From positions 1 through 43,929 of the forward strand of contig JAVBOE010000042.1 in assembly GCA_031550925.1 (NCBI GenBank): a stretch of DNA of 43,929 nt, written 5' to 3'. This document shows, in pieces, positions 24,604 to 32,201 of the stretch. Source of the stretch: JAIRNF01 sp031550925 (GTDB taxonomy: Bacteria; Bacteroidota; Bacteroidia; Bacteroidales; UBA932). Numbering within the stretch: the first letter of the stretch is position 1; the number at the start of each line of letters is the position of its first letter. The position numbers were made by a program, and so were the translations under genes. The notes beneath the pieces were generated by a model. That model did not search any database and had not been told where the DNA came from. It saw only the letters and a list, made by a program, of their open reading frames with translations.

Positions 24604-25050
24604 ATGAATAAAAAAGGTACATTTTGTGGTGTTTTAGCAATTCTTCTGTTTTTTATGATGGTATCGTGCAAAGTTGAGCTTGGCATACCAGAGAAAAAAA
24701 TGGCAGCAATACTTACTGACTTCTACATGGCAAATGGGGTTGTAATTACCCAGCAGATAAGTAGATCGCCGGATTTTTTAGATTCGGCACAAATATATAC
24801 GCCTATCTTAAAGAAACATGGATATACCATAGATGAGTTCAAAAGTTCTATGGATCTGTACATGAAAAATCCCAGAATACTAGAAAATGTTTATAGTGAT
24901 GTTCTTCAGCAGCTAACAAAGCTTCAAAATCAATTTAGCCATGTAGCTGCCGCCGATCTGAAAAAGGCTCGACATATACAAGAAGAATTATCAACTTACA
25001 TTTATTACGAAATATCTATAGCCGGAGATACACTTAGGGCTTATTGGTAG
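24604..25050 (+). CDS. DUF4296 lipoprotein
   Basis: A 148-residue lipoprotein with signal peptide MNKKGTFCGVLAILLFFMMV and lipobox VSC (about Cys22). The mature protein has the DUF4296 pattern: IPEKKMAAILTDFYMANGVV, a middle helix ending LKKHGYTIDEFKSSMDLY, then YSDVLQQLTKLQ. The family is nearly restricted to Bacteroidota and has no assigned function. The ATG at 24604 is chosen over one nine codons upstream because the signal peptide and promoter fit it. The amidohydrolase gene follows after 21 bases. Confidence 0.8.
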   Translation: MNKKGTFCGVLAILLFFMMVSCKVELGIPEKKMAAILTDFYMANGVVITQQISRSPDFLDSAQIYTPILKKHGYTIDEFKSSMDLYMKNPRILENVYSDVLQQLTKLQNQFSHVAAADLKKARHIQEELSTYIYYEISIAGDTLRAYW

Positions 25051-25071
25051 GTATAAATCTCGGTAGCGTTT

Positions 25072-26241
25072 ATGAGAAAAATAGCCGCGCAATACATATT
25101 TCCCATAGCAGATAAACCAATTAAGAATGGAGTTATCACTCTTAGCGATGAGGGTGAGGTAGTTTCTGTTGGTAAGCTGAATGGCGAGGAGGAATCGGTA
25201 GAATTTTATAACGGCATCCTTTGTCCCGGGTTTGTTAATGCCCATTGCCACTTAGAGCTCTCGTCAATGCTGGGAGATATGCCGCAGAATACAACGCTGG
25301 TTGGTTTTATCTATCATATGAATAATAGGATAAAACCTAGCGAAGACGATCAGATACCGGCTATTCTTAAGGCAGACAGTAAAATGGCTGCAGAAGGAAT
25401 TGTTGCAGTTGGCGATATCTCTAATACAAGCATTAGCTTCGATATAAAAACAAGCAGTCCGATACTTTACCGTAACTTCATTGAGGTATATGGAAGCGAT
25501 CCGGCCATTGCCGATACCCAATTCAATAAGGGAGTTGCGGTGGCTGCGCAGGCTGCGCTTCGCGGGTTAACGGCATCGCTTGTTCCGCATGCTCCGTACT
25601 CCATGTCGGATATACTTTTTAAGCAAGTTGTGACAGAGGGAGCCAAGTCGGGAATTTTGTCCATCCATAATCAGGAAAGCAAAGACGAAAATGAGTATTT
25701 TCTTGAAGGAAAAGGTCGTTTTGTCCGACAATACGCAAGCGAAGGATTTACACCTCCATCTGTTATTGGCAAACCATCAATATACAGAATATTGAATGAG
25801 CTGACGGAAAGCATAAAGCTGCTGCTTATTCATAACATCTACACCACCGAAGAGGATTACGATGCTGCTGTTGCAAAGAATAAAGATACACATTGGGTGC
25901 TTTGCCCTAACTCTAACTTGTATATTGAGAGGCAGCTGCCTCCCATAGAAATGCTGAGGCAGAAAAATGCTAATATCGCTATAGGCACAGATAGCTTGGC
26001 TTCTAATACATCACTATCTGTACTGGAAGAGCTGAAAACCATAGGTAAGTATTTTAGAGACGTACGCTTAGAAGAGCTGCTTACATGGGGTACCTTAGGT
26101 GGCGCAAGAGCTCTAGGTTTCGATCAGCAGCTGGGTAGCTTTGAGGTAGGCAAGAAACCCCATGTAGTGCTGATTGACGGTATTGATTTTAGCGGTATGC
26201 AGCTAACAGACGAATCGAAAGCAACACTTCTTACTCGTTAG
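25072..26241 (+). CDS. Amidohydrolase, possible aminodeoxyfutalosine deaminase
   Basis: A 389-residue amidohydrolase of the SsnA/TrzN-like (COG0402) group, which deaminates purines or related compounds. Metal ligands are NAHCHLELS (His58, His60), then IHNQESKDENEY (His and catalytic Glu), LLIHNIYTTEED (His) and GTDSLASN (Asp). CPNSNLYIERQLPP is the conserved substrate loop. Enzymes with this motif set include the deaminase of 6-amino-6-deoxyfutalosine (MqnX) in the futalosine route. Because mqnA is in the window, that is a reasonable guess, but guanine or S-adenosylhomocysteine deaminase activity cannot be excluded. It is co-transcribed with the DUF4296 lipoprotein gene, whose relevance is unclear. 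Confidence 0.8.
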   Translation: MRKIAAQYIFPIADKPIKNGVITLSDEGEVVSVGKLNGEEESVEFYNGILCPGFVNAHCHLELSSMLGDMPQNTTLVGFIYHMNNRIKPSEDDQIPAILKADSKMAAEGIVAVGDISNTSISFDIKTSSPILYRNFIEVYGSDPAIADTQFNKGVAVAAQAALRGLTASLVPHAPYSMSDILFKQVVTEGAKSGILSIHNQESKDENEYFLEGKGRFVRQYASEGFTPPSVIGKPSIYRILNELTESIKLLLIHNIYTTEEDYDAAVAKNKDTHWVLCPNSNLYIERQLPPIEMLRQKNANIAIGTDSLASNTSLSVLEELKTIGKYFRDVRLEELLTWGTLGGARALGFDQQLGSFEVGKKPHVVLIDGIDFSGMQLTDESKATLLTR

Positions 26242-26264
26242 TAACATACTTGCGATATGAGAGA

Positions 26265-26500
26265 ATAGTATCACAATACAAGTATCACGAAAAAGAAAGT
26301 ATAGCGTATTGAGATATGCGAAGAACATAACGTCATTTCGAGCATAGCGAGAAATCTCCTGAAAAGAAGCATTGTGGTGAACGAGACACTTCTCATAGCC
26401 CCTAACCCCTAAAGGGGAACATTCGGAGACAAGGGGCTTCCCCTTTAGGGGACGGGAGGGGCAATGCTGCGTATCATGATATGTGATACTATTTTCGCGT
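26265..26500 (+). repeat. Composite intergenic repeat after the amidohydrolase gene
   Basis: Modules in order: GTATCACG units (26265-26320), one copy of the CGTCATTTCGAGCATAGCGA element (26331-26360), a GC-rich pair around CCCCTAAAGGGGAA and CCCCTTTAGGGGACGGGAGG (26399-26463), and further GTATCATGATATGTGATAC (26471-26489). This is the most complete composite in the window. Confidence 0.7.
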
Positions 26501-26518
26501 ATCGCATAGATTTTTCGT

Positions 26519-26526
26519 TACCTTTG
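26519..26526 (+). promoter_or_regulatory. Candidate -7 element of pyrI
   Basis: TACCTTTG matches TAnnTTTG. The leader to the start codon would be about 130 bases, long enough to hold a regulatory element. The -33 partner is poor. Confidence 0.35.
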
Positions 26527-26662
26527 TTACATCCAAAATGCCAACCTTATTAAAGTCTAATAAATAATTGCATTTATAAGCAAGGTAATATTTTGATTTT
26601 CAATGATAGTCTTTAAGTTTTATAGTCTTTAAATCTTGGAGTCTATATAATACACCAATACT

Positions 26663-27130
26663 ATGGAAAAGGAGCTAAAAGTAAGCGCGCTAAAAAACGG
26701 TACTGTAATAGATCATATCCCATCCAGCTCATTATTTAAGGTAGTAGATATATTAGGGCTAAAAGAATGCACCAGCCAAATAACTTTTGGGATGAATCTC
26801 GAAAGTAAACGTATGGGCAGTAAGGCTATTGTTAAGATTTCTGATCGATTTTTCGAAACGGCAGAGATTAATCGTATCGCGTTAGTTGCACCGCAAGCAA
26901 AGCTCAATGTTATAAAGAACTACGAGGTTGTTGAGAAAAAAGTGGTGGAACTGCCTGATTATATTGAGGGACTTGTAAAATGTGTAAATCCGCAATGCGT
27001 TACAAATAAAGAGCGGGTAAAAACAAAGTTTACGGTTCTTTCAAAAAAAGAGGTGCTGCTACAATGCCACTACTGTGAAAAAATGACAGATCAGAATCAT
27101 TTGGTCATTCATGATACAAATGGTTCGTAA
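26663..27130 (+). CDS. pyrI: Aspartate carbamoyltransferase regulatory subunit
   Basis: A 155-residue PyrI, the allosteric chain of aspartate transcarbamoylase. Residues 1-95 form the nucleotide-binding domain (CTP/ATP), including VSALKNGTVIDHIPS. The C-terminal zinc domain has the four ligands Cys107, Cys112, Cys135 and Cys138 (CVNPQC, then CHYC), which contact the catalytic chain. PyrI normally follows pyrB directly. Here no pyrB is adjacent: the upstream gene is an amidohydrolase across a repeat-rich gap. The catalytic subunit must be encoded elsewhere. A strong hairpin ends the transcript. Confidence 0.95.
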   Translation: MEKELKVSALKNGTVIDHIPSSSLFKVVDILGLKECTSQITFGMNLESKRMGSKAIVKISDRFFETAEINRIALVAPQAKLNVIKNYEVVEKKVVELPDYIEGLVKCVNPQCVTNKERVKTKFTVLSKKEVLLQCHYCEKMTDQNHLVIHDTNGS

Positions 27131-27167
27131 AAGGCGTGTTTAAGTTCCCAAAGTACAAAGGGAATTA

Positions 27168-27218
27168 ATAGAATGCACAAAAGCACATAGTTTTTCTATG
27201 TGCTTTTGTGCATTCTAT
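27168..27218 (+). terminator. Long hairpin after pyrI
   Basis: A perfect 23-bp stem (27168-27190 with 27196-27218) around a TTTTT loop, 38 bases after the pyrI stop codon. There is no T run after it, so it may act as an RNA stabiliser or a folded terminator. It is not related to the other repeat families in this window. Confidence 0.6.
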
Positions 27219-27361
27219 GTGGTTCATCTTTTTCGCATGTTTCATCTTGTTGTGTTGTAAATATTTGATATACAGTGTAGTGTGAAATAATTGACAAAAA
27301 AGAGAAAAAAACCCCAGAACACATGCAGCGTTTTATGGCTAAATTGCATCTATAAAATAGA

Positions 27362-27928
27362 ATGCAATTAATGAGTGAGCAAAAGCTGATTAAGGGATGT
27401 AAGAGTGGCGAATCGTGGGCCCAGAAACAACTGTACGAGCGATACGCCTCTGCTATGTTAAGCGTGTGTATCCGTTATACAGGCGAGAGAGAAAGTGCGC
27501 GCGATTTATTACATGATGGTTTTATTAAAGTGTTTACTAAAATTAGTACATATACAGGAGCAGGTTCATTTCCGGGTTGGGTAAGAAAAATCTTTATTAC
27601 TACAGCGTTAGAGCATTTGAGAATGAATAGCGCGTTAAGATTTAGTGTTGATGTTGATGAATTTGCTAATGAAATTGAAGATGTAAATATTTCAGCTTTT
27701 GAACGACTTTCTGCAGACGAACTGCTTGCATGCGTAGCACAGCTTCCGGATGGTTTTAGAACCATATTCAACTTGCATGCCATCGAAGGGTATTCGCATG
27801 CAGAAATTGCACAAATGCTGAATATACAAGAAAGTACGTCACGTTCTCAATATTATAGAGCACGGCAGATTCTACAAAAGAGCGTGGCGTACTTTAACAC
27901 TACATTAGAACCAGTAAGAATAGCGTAG
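27362..27928 (+). CDS. ECF-type RNA polymerase sigma factor
   Basis: A 188-residue extracytoplasmic-function sigma factor. Region 2 spans about residues 20-85 (YASAMLSVCIRYTGERESARDLLHDGFIKVF). Region 4 spans about 120-170 (LPDGFRTIFNLHAIEGYSHAEIAQ, then ESTSRSQYYRARQIL, the -35 recognition helix). The start may be the ATG at 27362 or the one three codons later. Directly downstream, four bases away, is an inner-membrane-anchored protein with an outer-membrane barrel, taking the place usually held by an anti-sigma factor. No FecR-like anti-sigma or TonB receptor gene is present. Confidence 0.9.
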   Translation: MQLMSEQKLIKGCKSGESWAQKQLYERYASAMLSVCIRYTGERESARDLLHDGFIKVFTKISTYTGAGSFPGWVRKIFITTALEHLRMNSALRFSVDVDEFANEIEDVNISAFERLSADELLACVAQLPDGFRTIFNLHAIEGYSHAEIAQMLNIQESTSRSQYYRARQILQKSVAYFNTTLEPVRIA

Positions 27929-27932
27929 ATTT

Positions 27933-29228
27933 ATGTCATATAAGATCGACTCAAATAATAAAGATCCTTTAGCAGAGCTATTTCGAAAGAAGTTAGAGAA
28001 TCACAGTACCAACGTTGATAGCAATGGCTGGAACGAGGTAAAGAAAAGTTTAGGTGGCAATAAAAAAATGACTTTGTGGGTAGTTGCTGCTGCGATATCT
28101 GCTGCTGTTATTGCGATGCTATTTATCCTGTCACCTTCTGATAGAGAGCCTATAGATACACCATTACAAGGCGAGAGTACTAGAACAATAGATCATCGTA
28201 ATGATAATGCTATTGCAGACGAGGTGCTTACAACATCTCAAGCGGAAGATTTGACGGCTCAGTCCGATAGTAAGGCAGCTGAAGCAAATAAAGCAAAAAA
28301 TAATGTTGTTTCTACAGCTTTTGCAAAAGAAGAGCCAACTTCTACGGGCAAAGAAAATGGATTGGAGCCGGAGCTTTTAGCCAATATAGCCACATCAGGG
28401 GTAGAGCATAAAAAAGAAAACGAGGTTAGTAATGCGGTTGATTATATCGTCCAGCCCAATGCATCTACAGGCTCTGAGACTAAGAAGGAAGAACGAAAAC
28501 AGGTGGAAGAAAAGCTTGTATTTGCAGATAACTTATTTGAGTTTGAAGAAGAAACGGTAAAGAAAAAGGAGAAGAATTGGACAATTGCTGCTGTATATAA
28601 CGGAAGTACCGGTGGTAATGAAAATGTTAATGGCACTCAAGTTCCATTAAGAATGTCATCTTCTGTTGAGAACTATATGTCAGATGCTAATCTTCTTCAA
28701 CAAACAACCGCTAATCGTGGCGAAGGAAATCATTATCCCGAGATGTCTTTTTCATTTACGGTGGGCAAACGGCTTGGCAAAAGGTTTGCTGTTGAAAGCG
28801 GGCTAACATATACATATTTGTACTCGAAGTATGATGGAGCCAAAAATGTCTCTAACTATGAGCTGAAGCAAAATCTACATTACATAGGCGTACCAGTAAA
28901 TGCGACAGTATATATTTTGGGAGAGAATTCTAAATGGAACTTATACGCATCGGGAGGTGTAATGTTAGAAAAAGGAATTCGTGCTACATATAAAGAAACA
29001 GTTGGAGATGCATCGGGGACGAGCACTACTAGCTATGGCGAAAGCATTAGCGGAGTACAGTGGTCGGTTAACGCATCGGTAGGAACAAGCTACGAGCTTA
29101 GCAAGAGTTTCAGCGTATTTGTAGCCCCCCGTTTATCGTATTATTTTGATAATGACCAACCCGAGAGCATACGAACGACCAAAGATTTGTCGTTCGGGGT
29201 TAATATCGGGCTTAAGTATAATTTATAA
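27933..29228 (+). CDS. Membrane-anchored outer-membrane beta-barrel protein, putative anti-sigma partner
   Basis: A 431-residue protein with three parts. Residues 1-45 are a hydrophilic N terminus (DPLAELFRKKLENHSTNVDS). Residues 46-66 form one membrane helix (MTLWVVAAAISAAVIAMLFI). Residues 67-210 are a low-complexity linker. Residues 214-431 look like an eight-stranded outer-membrane barrel, with alternating strands and the closing segment LSFGVNIGLKYNL. It lies four bases after the ECF sigma gene, so the N terminus could bind the sigma factor in the cytoplasm while the barrel reaches the outer membrane. This architecture occurs in other Bacteroidota; its regulatory role is my inference. 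Confidence 0.75.
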   Translation: MSYKIDSNNKDPLAELFRKKLENHSTNVDSNGWNEVKKSLGGNKKMTLWVVAAAISAAVIAMLFILSPSDREPIDTPLQGESTRTIDHRNDNAIADEVLTTSQAEDLTAQSDSKAAEANKAKNNVVSTAFAKEEPTSTGKENGLEPELLANIATSGVEHKKENEVSNAVDYIVQPNASTGSETKKEERKQVEEKLVFADNLFEFEEETVKKKEKNWTIAAVYNGSTGGNENVNGTQVPLRMSSSVENYMSDANLLQQTTANRGEGNHYPEMSFSFTVGKRLGKRFAVESGLTYTYLYSKYDGAKNVSNYELKQNLHYIGVPVNATVYILGENSKWNLYASGGVMLEKGIRATYKETVGDASGTSTTSYGESISGVQWSVNASVGTSYELSKSFSVFVAPRLSYYFDNDQPESIRTTKDLSFGVNIGLKYNL

Positions 29229-29289
29229 GTTGTTGTTGTAAAAGTGTTGTGTTTATAGTAGTAAGATTAAGTTTTTTGATGCTTTCTTG

Positions 29290-29331
29290 AAAGGAACGGT
29301 GGTTGCTGTAAAGTAATCATCGTTTCTTTTT
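29290..29331 (+). terminator. Terminator of the sigma factor operon
   Basis: A 15-bp stem (29290-29304 with 29315-29329) that pairs in RNA with three G-U pairs, a ten-base loop and a run of T at its 3' end. Confidence 0.6.
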
Positions 29332-29377
29332 GAAGGTGGTTTTTGCATAGGAATGGGCTCAGGTGATTTCTTTTTAA

Positions 29378-29385
29378 TAACTTTG
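29378..29385 (+). promoter_or_regulatory. Candidate -7 element of the methyltransferase gene
   Basis: TAACTTTG matches TAnnTTTG 18 bases before the start codon. No -33 match at the expected spacing. Confidence 0.3.
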
Positions 29386-29403
29386 AATCACTAAAAGACA
29401 GCT

Positions 29404-30168
29404 ATGAAATATATAATCCGTTTTTTTTTACAGAAAGTTCCTCGTAAATACCTACAACGAGTTGCGCGGTTTAGCACTCGCATTTCAAGCATATTTTATT
29501 TAGGAAATAAGGTAGAATGTACAGTTTGTGGTAAGCATTACTGCAAGTTCTTACCCTATGGATATGTGCATCCCAGAGAAAATGCTCTTTGTCCGAACTG
29601 TCTTTCGTTGGAACGTCACAGGTTAATACAGCTATACCTGCAAAACGAAACAGACTTTTATGCGGCTAAACCTAAGATGCTGCATGTTGCACCGGAGTAT
29701 TGTTTCATTAAACGCTTTGAGAAACAGCTGGGCGAGCAATACATTACAGCCGATTTAGAATCTCCGTTAGCTAAGGTAAAAATGGACGTGATGGATATAC
29801 CTTTCCCCGATAATTCATTCGATGTAATCTTTTGCAACCATACATTAGAGCATGTATCAGATGATATTAAAGCTATGCAGGAGCTACATCGTGTGCTGAA
29901 GCCTGCAGGGTGGGGGATTGTACAATCGCCTATAAATTATAGCAGGGAAACTACATACGAAGATGCCAGCATTACCGATCCTGAAGAGAGGGCTAAGCAT
30001 TTCGGTCAGCACGATCATGTTAGAGAGTATGGTAGAGACTATGCACAACGGCTGCGTGGTGGCGGTTTTCAAGTAGAAGAAAATAGTTATGTAGAAACGC
30101 TATCTCCAGAACAGCAAAAACGCTATGCTTTACCTTTAGATGAAATAATATATGTAGTTAGAAAATAG
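29404..30168 (+). CDS. Class I SAM-dependent methyltransferase with zinc-ribbon-like start
   Basis: A 254-residue protein. The N terminus is basic and may form an amphipathic helix. Cysteines at 39, 42, 47, 63 and 66 (CTVC, then CPNC) suggest a zinc-binding knuckle. Residues 95-200 form a Methyltransf_11 domain: LHVAPE, then DVMDIPFPDNSFDVIFCNHT with LEHV, and HRVLKPAGWGIVQSP. The usual glycine-rich motif I is replaced by LHVAPEYCF, which is common in this sub-group, often found near glycan genes. Substrate unknown. The stop is one base from the stop of the convergent metal ATPase gene. Confidence 0.85.
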   Translation: MKYIIRFFLQKVPRKYLQRVARFSTRISSIFYLGNKVECTVCGKHYCKFLPYGYVHPRENALCPNCLSLERHRLIQLYLQNETDFYAAKPKMLHVAPEYCFIKRFEKQLGEQYITADLESPLAKVKMDVMDIPFPDNSFDVIFCNHTLEHVSDDIKAMQELHRVLKPAGWGIVQSPINYSRETTYEDASITDPEERAKHFGQHDHVREYGRDYAQRLRGGGFQVEENSYVETLSPEQQKRYALPLDEIIYVVRK

Positions 30169-30169
30169 C

Positions 30170-32077
30170 TTACGGTTTTTTTCTACGCTCTGCTTTCTTT
30201 CCAAAGTTCAATAACCTAAGGCTGATTAGTATCACAACTATGGTTACACCTACATCGGCAGTAATGGCTAGTAGCAGGTTTCCATGTCCCAACAGAACAA
30301 GACCGATAAATATCACTTTTACGGCAATAGCGCCAATGGTATTTATTTTTATTGTTCTTGTTGTTGCTCTGCTAAGTCGCACTAAGTAAGGTATTAGCGA
30401 TAGCCTATCATTCATTAGCGCAATATTCGCAACCTCAATGGCGGTATCGCTTCCTACAGCACCCATGGCAATTCCAACTGTTGATTGGGCTAAGGCAGGA
30501 GCATCGTTTACCCCATCGCCAACCATTGCTACATATTTATATTGATTAAGTGCCTTAGCCACAAATGATGACTTATCATCGGGCATAAGACCGCCATACA
30601 CCTCTTTTATTCCAACTTCCAGAGCAATATGTTGAGCAGCCAGCTTACTATCTCCTGTGAGCATAATAGGCTCTATATCCATGTCTTTTAGCTCGTGAAT
30701 TGCCTCCGCACTATCCGGTTTAATCTCATCAGATAGGGCAATAATACCGGCAATACCCTTTCCAAAGCTTGCTACTACACTTGTCTTACCTTCTTTTGAC
30801 AGCTTCTCTACCAGCTCTTCTTCCTCTTTTGTTACAGGTTGAGATTCTTTGATAAAGGCCATTTTACCAATAAGTATAGTTTCGTTTTCGCATACAAGGC
30901 ATTTTGCTGTAGCACCTTTGCCGGCAATACTTTGAAACTTCTCTACGGCATGGGGTTCAAAGCCTTCTTTTCGTGCGGCATCAACAATGGCTTGTGCTAA
31001 CGGATGTTCGGAGAACAGCTCTGCACCTGCTCCGCAAGCCAGCAGCTCTTCTCTACTGGTGCCATTTAGCGGGTATATATCCGATACAATGGGATTGCCG
31101 TATGTAATGGTACGTGTTTTATCGAGGCAAAGCGCTTTTATACGAGCCATTGCTTCGATATACTTTCCACCTTTAACCATAATACCTCTTGACGATGCAT
31201 TTCCTAGTGCGGCATATATTGCTACGGGCGTTGATATAACTAAAGCGCAAGGACATGATATTACAAGCAGAGAAATGGCTTGCAATAGCCAGTGATTTAA
31301 GTCTTGGTTCAGAATAACTACAGGGACTACAAAAACAAGTATGGCAGTAATAATAATTGTGGGAGTGTAGTATTTAGCAAATCGCTGAATGAAGCGTTGG
31401 CTATCCGATTTATTGGCTTGCGCCTGATAAGTCAGCTCGATAATTTTAGAGAAGGTAGTATCGTTAGCAAGCTTTGTTGTCTTTACTTCGATAAATCCCG
31501 ACTTATTGATTGTGCCGGCATATACATCATCGCCTATATGCTTGTCTTTTGGCAAAGGCTCTCCGGTAATGGTAGATTCGTCTATAGTAGTTTCTCCGCT
31601 GGTAATTTCCCCATCCATAGGTACTTGCTCATAAGGCTTTATTTGTATAATGCTGCCTATAGGTACTTGCTCGATAGGGGTTTCATTACCCGTTTCCTTT
31701 AGAGTGGCCATTTTAGGCGATTTCGATACTAAATCGTCTAATGCGGATTTACTCTTTTCCAACCCGATATCTTCCAGTCGTTCACCCAATACATAAAGCA
31801 CAATAACCACAGCGGCTTCGGGATACTCTTGCAGATAAAAGGCTCCGATAACAGCTATTAGCATCAGTAGGTTTATGCTGCTAAAAGTAAGTGTAAACAG
31901 GGCTTTTACACCCTTCCATAGTACTTCGTATCCAATGGCAAAGATAAATGCCGCAAAGACAAAAGGAGTGTATGGCATAGGGATATTTACACCTGTTAGC
32001 GAGAGTATTTCTAAGCCAATAACAATTACTACCATTATTAGCAGAAATGCAAACTTTTTATCGGCGAGTAGCTTCAT
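30170..32077 (-). CDS. P1B-type heavy-metal ATPase with altered DKTGT motif
   Basis: A 635-residue P-type ATPase without an N-terminal metal-binding domain. Present motifs are TGEP in the actuator domain (residues 171-174), CPC at 275-277 in the transport helix, HPLAQA (the P1B His-Pro) and GDGVNDAPAL. The C-terminal helix ITADVGVTIVVIL carries the Asp typical of Zn/Cd exporters. The phosphorylation motif, normally DKTGTLT, reads DKTRTIT: Asp319 is kept but Gly is Arg322 (codon CGT at 31114-31112). That Gly is nearly invariant, so the pump may be inactive, altered or affected by a sequence error. The protein is otherwise full length and intact. Confidence 0.88.
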   Translation of the reverse strand: MKLLADKKFAFLLIMVVIVIGLEILSLTGVNIPMPYTPFVFAAFIFAIGYEVLWKGVKALFTLTFSSINLLMLIAVIGAFYLQEYPEAAVVIVLYVLGERLEDIGLEKSKSALDDLVSKSPKMATLKETGNETPIEQVPIGSIIQIKPYEQVPMDGEITSGETTIDESTITGEPLPKDKHIGDDVYAGTINKSGFIEVKTTKLANDTTFSKIIELTYQAQANKSDSQRFIQRFAKYYTPTIIITAILVFVVPVVILNQDLNHWLLQAISLLVISCPCALVISTPVAIYAALGNASSRGIMVKGGKYIEAMARIKALCLDKTRTITYGNPIVSDIYPLNGTSREELLACGAGAELFSEHPLAQAIVDAARKEGFEPHAVEKFQSIAGKGATAKCLVCENETILIGKMAFIKESQPVTKEEEELVEKLSKEGKTSVVASFGKGIAGIIALSDEIKPDSAEAIHELKDMDIEPIMLTGDSKLAAQHIALEVGIKEVYGGLMPDDKSSFVAKALNQYKYVAMVGDGVNDAPALAQSTVGIAMGAVGSDTAIEVANIALMNDRLSLIPYLVRLSRATTRTIKINTIGAIAVKVIFIGLVLLGHGNLLLAITADVGVTIVVILISLRLLNFGKKAERRKKP

Positions 32078-32100
32078 TGGATAATTCTTTATGTTCTATA

Positions 32101-32108
32101 CAAAACTA
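32101..32108 (-). promoter_or_regulatory. Candidate -7 element of the metal ATPase gene
   Basis: On the minus strand TAGTTTTG matches TAnnTTTG about 25 bases before the start codon; there is no clear -33 element. Confidence 0.3.
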
Positions 32109-32152
32109 ACTATAAAAAGCATCTTTATGTTCACAGCTAGTAGTGATTATGT

Positions 32153-32181
32153 ATAAAAAAAGAGGCGTTTGTACGCCTCTT
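32153..32181 (-). terminator. Intrinsic terminator of dnaA
   Basis: A 9-bp GC-containing stem (32160-32168 with 32173-32181) and four-base loop, followed on the minus strand by a run of seven or more T. It lies about 20 bases after the dnaA stop codon and separates dnaA from the metal ATPase gene. Confidence 0.85.
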
Positions 32182-32201
32182 ATCTTTCATTCAAAATCAT
32201 G

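Larger units (their letters stand above)
26242..26662. other. 421-base intergenic region before pyrI
   Basis: The first 250 bases are the composite repeat. The last 140 bases are the AT-rich pyrI leader, containing a twice-repeated TAGTCTTTAA. There is no trace of a pyrB coding sequence that I can read. Confidence 0.6.

Noticed and set aside
26399..26463. Terminal inverted repeats of an insertion sequence
   Set aside because: The GC-rich palindromes have no transposase between them and recur without any enclosed gene.
31304..31702. Plus-strand 132-codon frame
   Set aside because: Antisense shadow of the metal ATPase gene.
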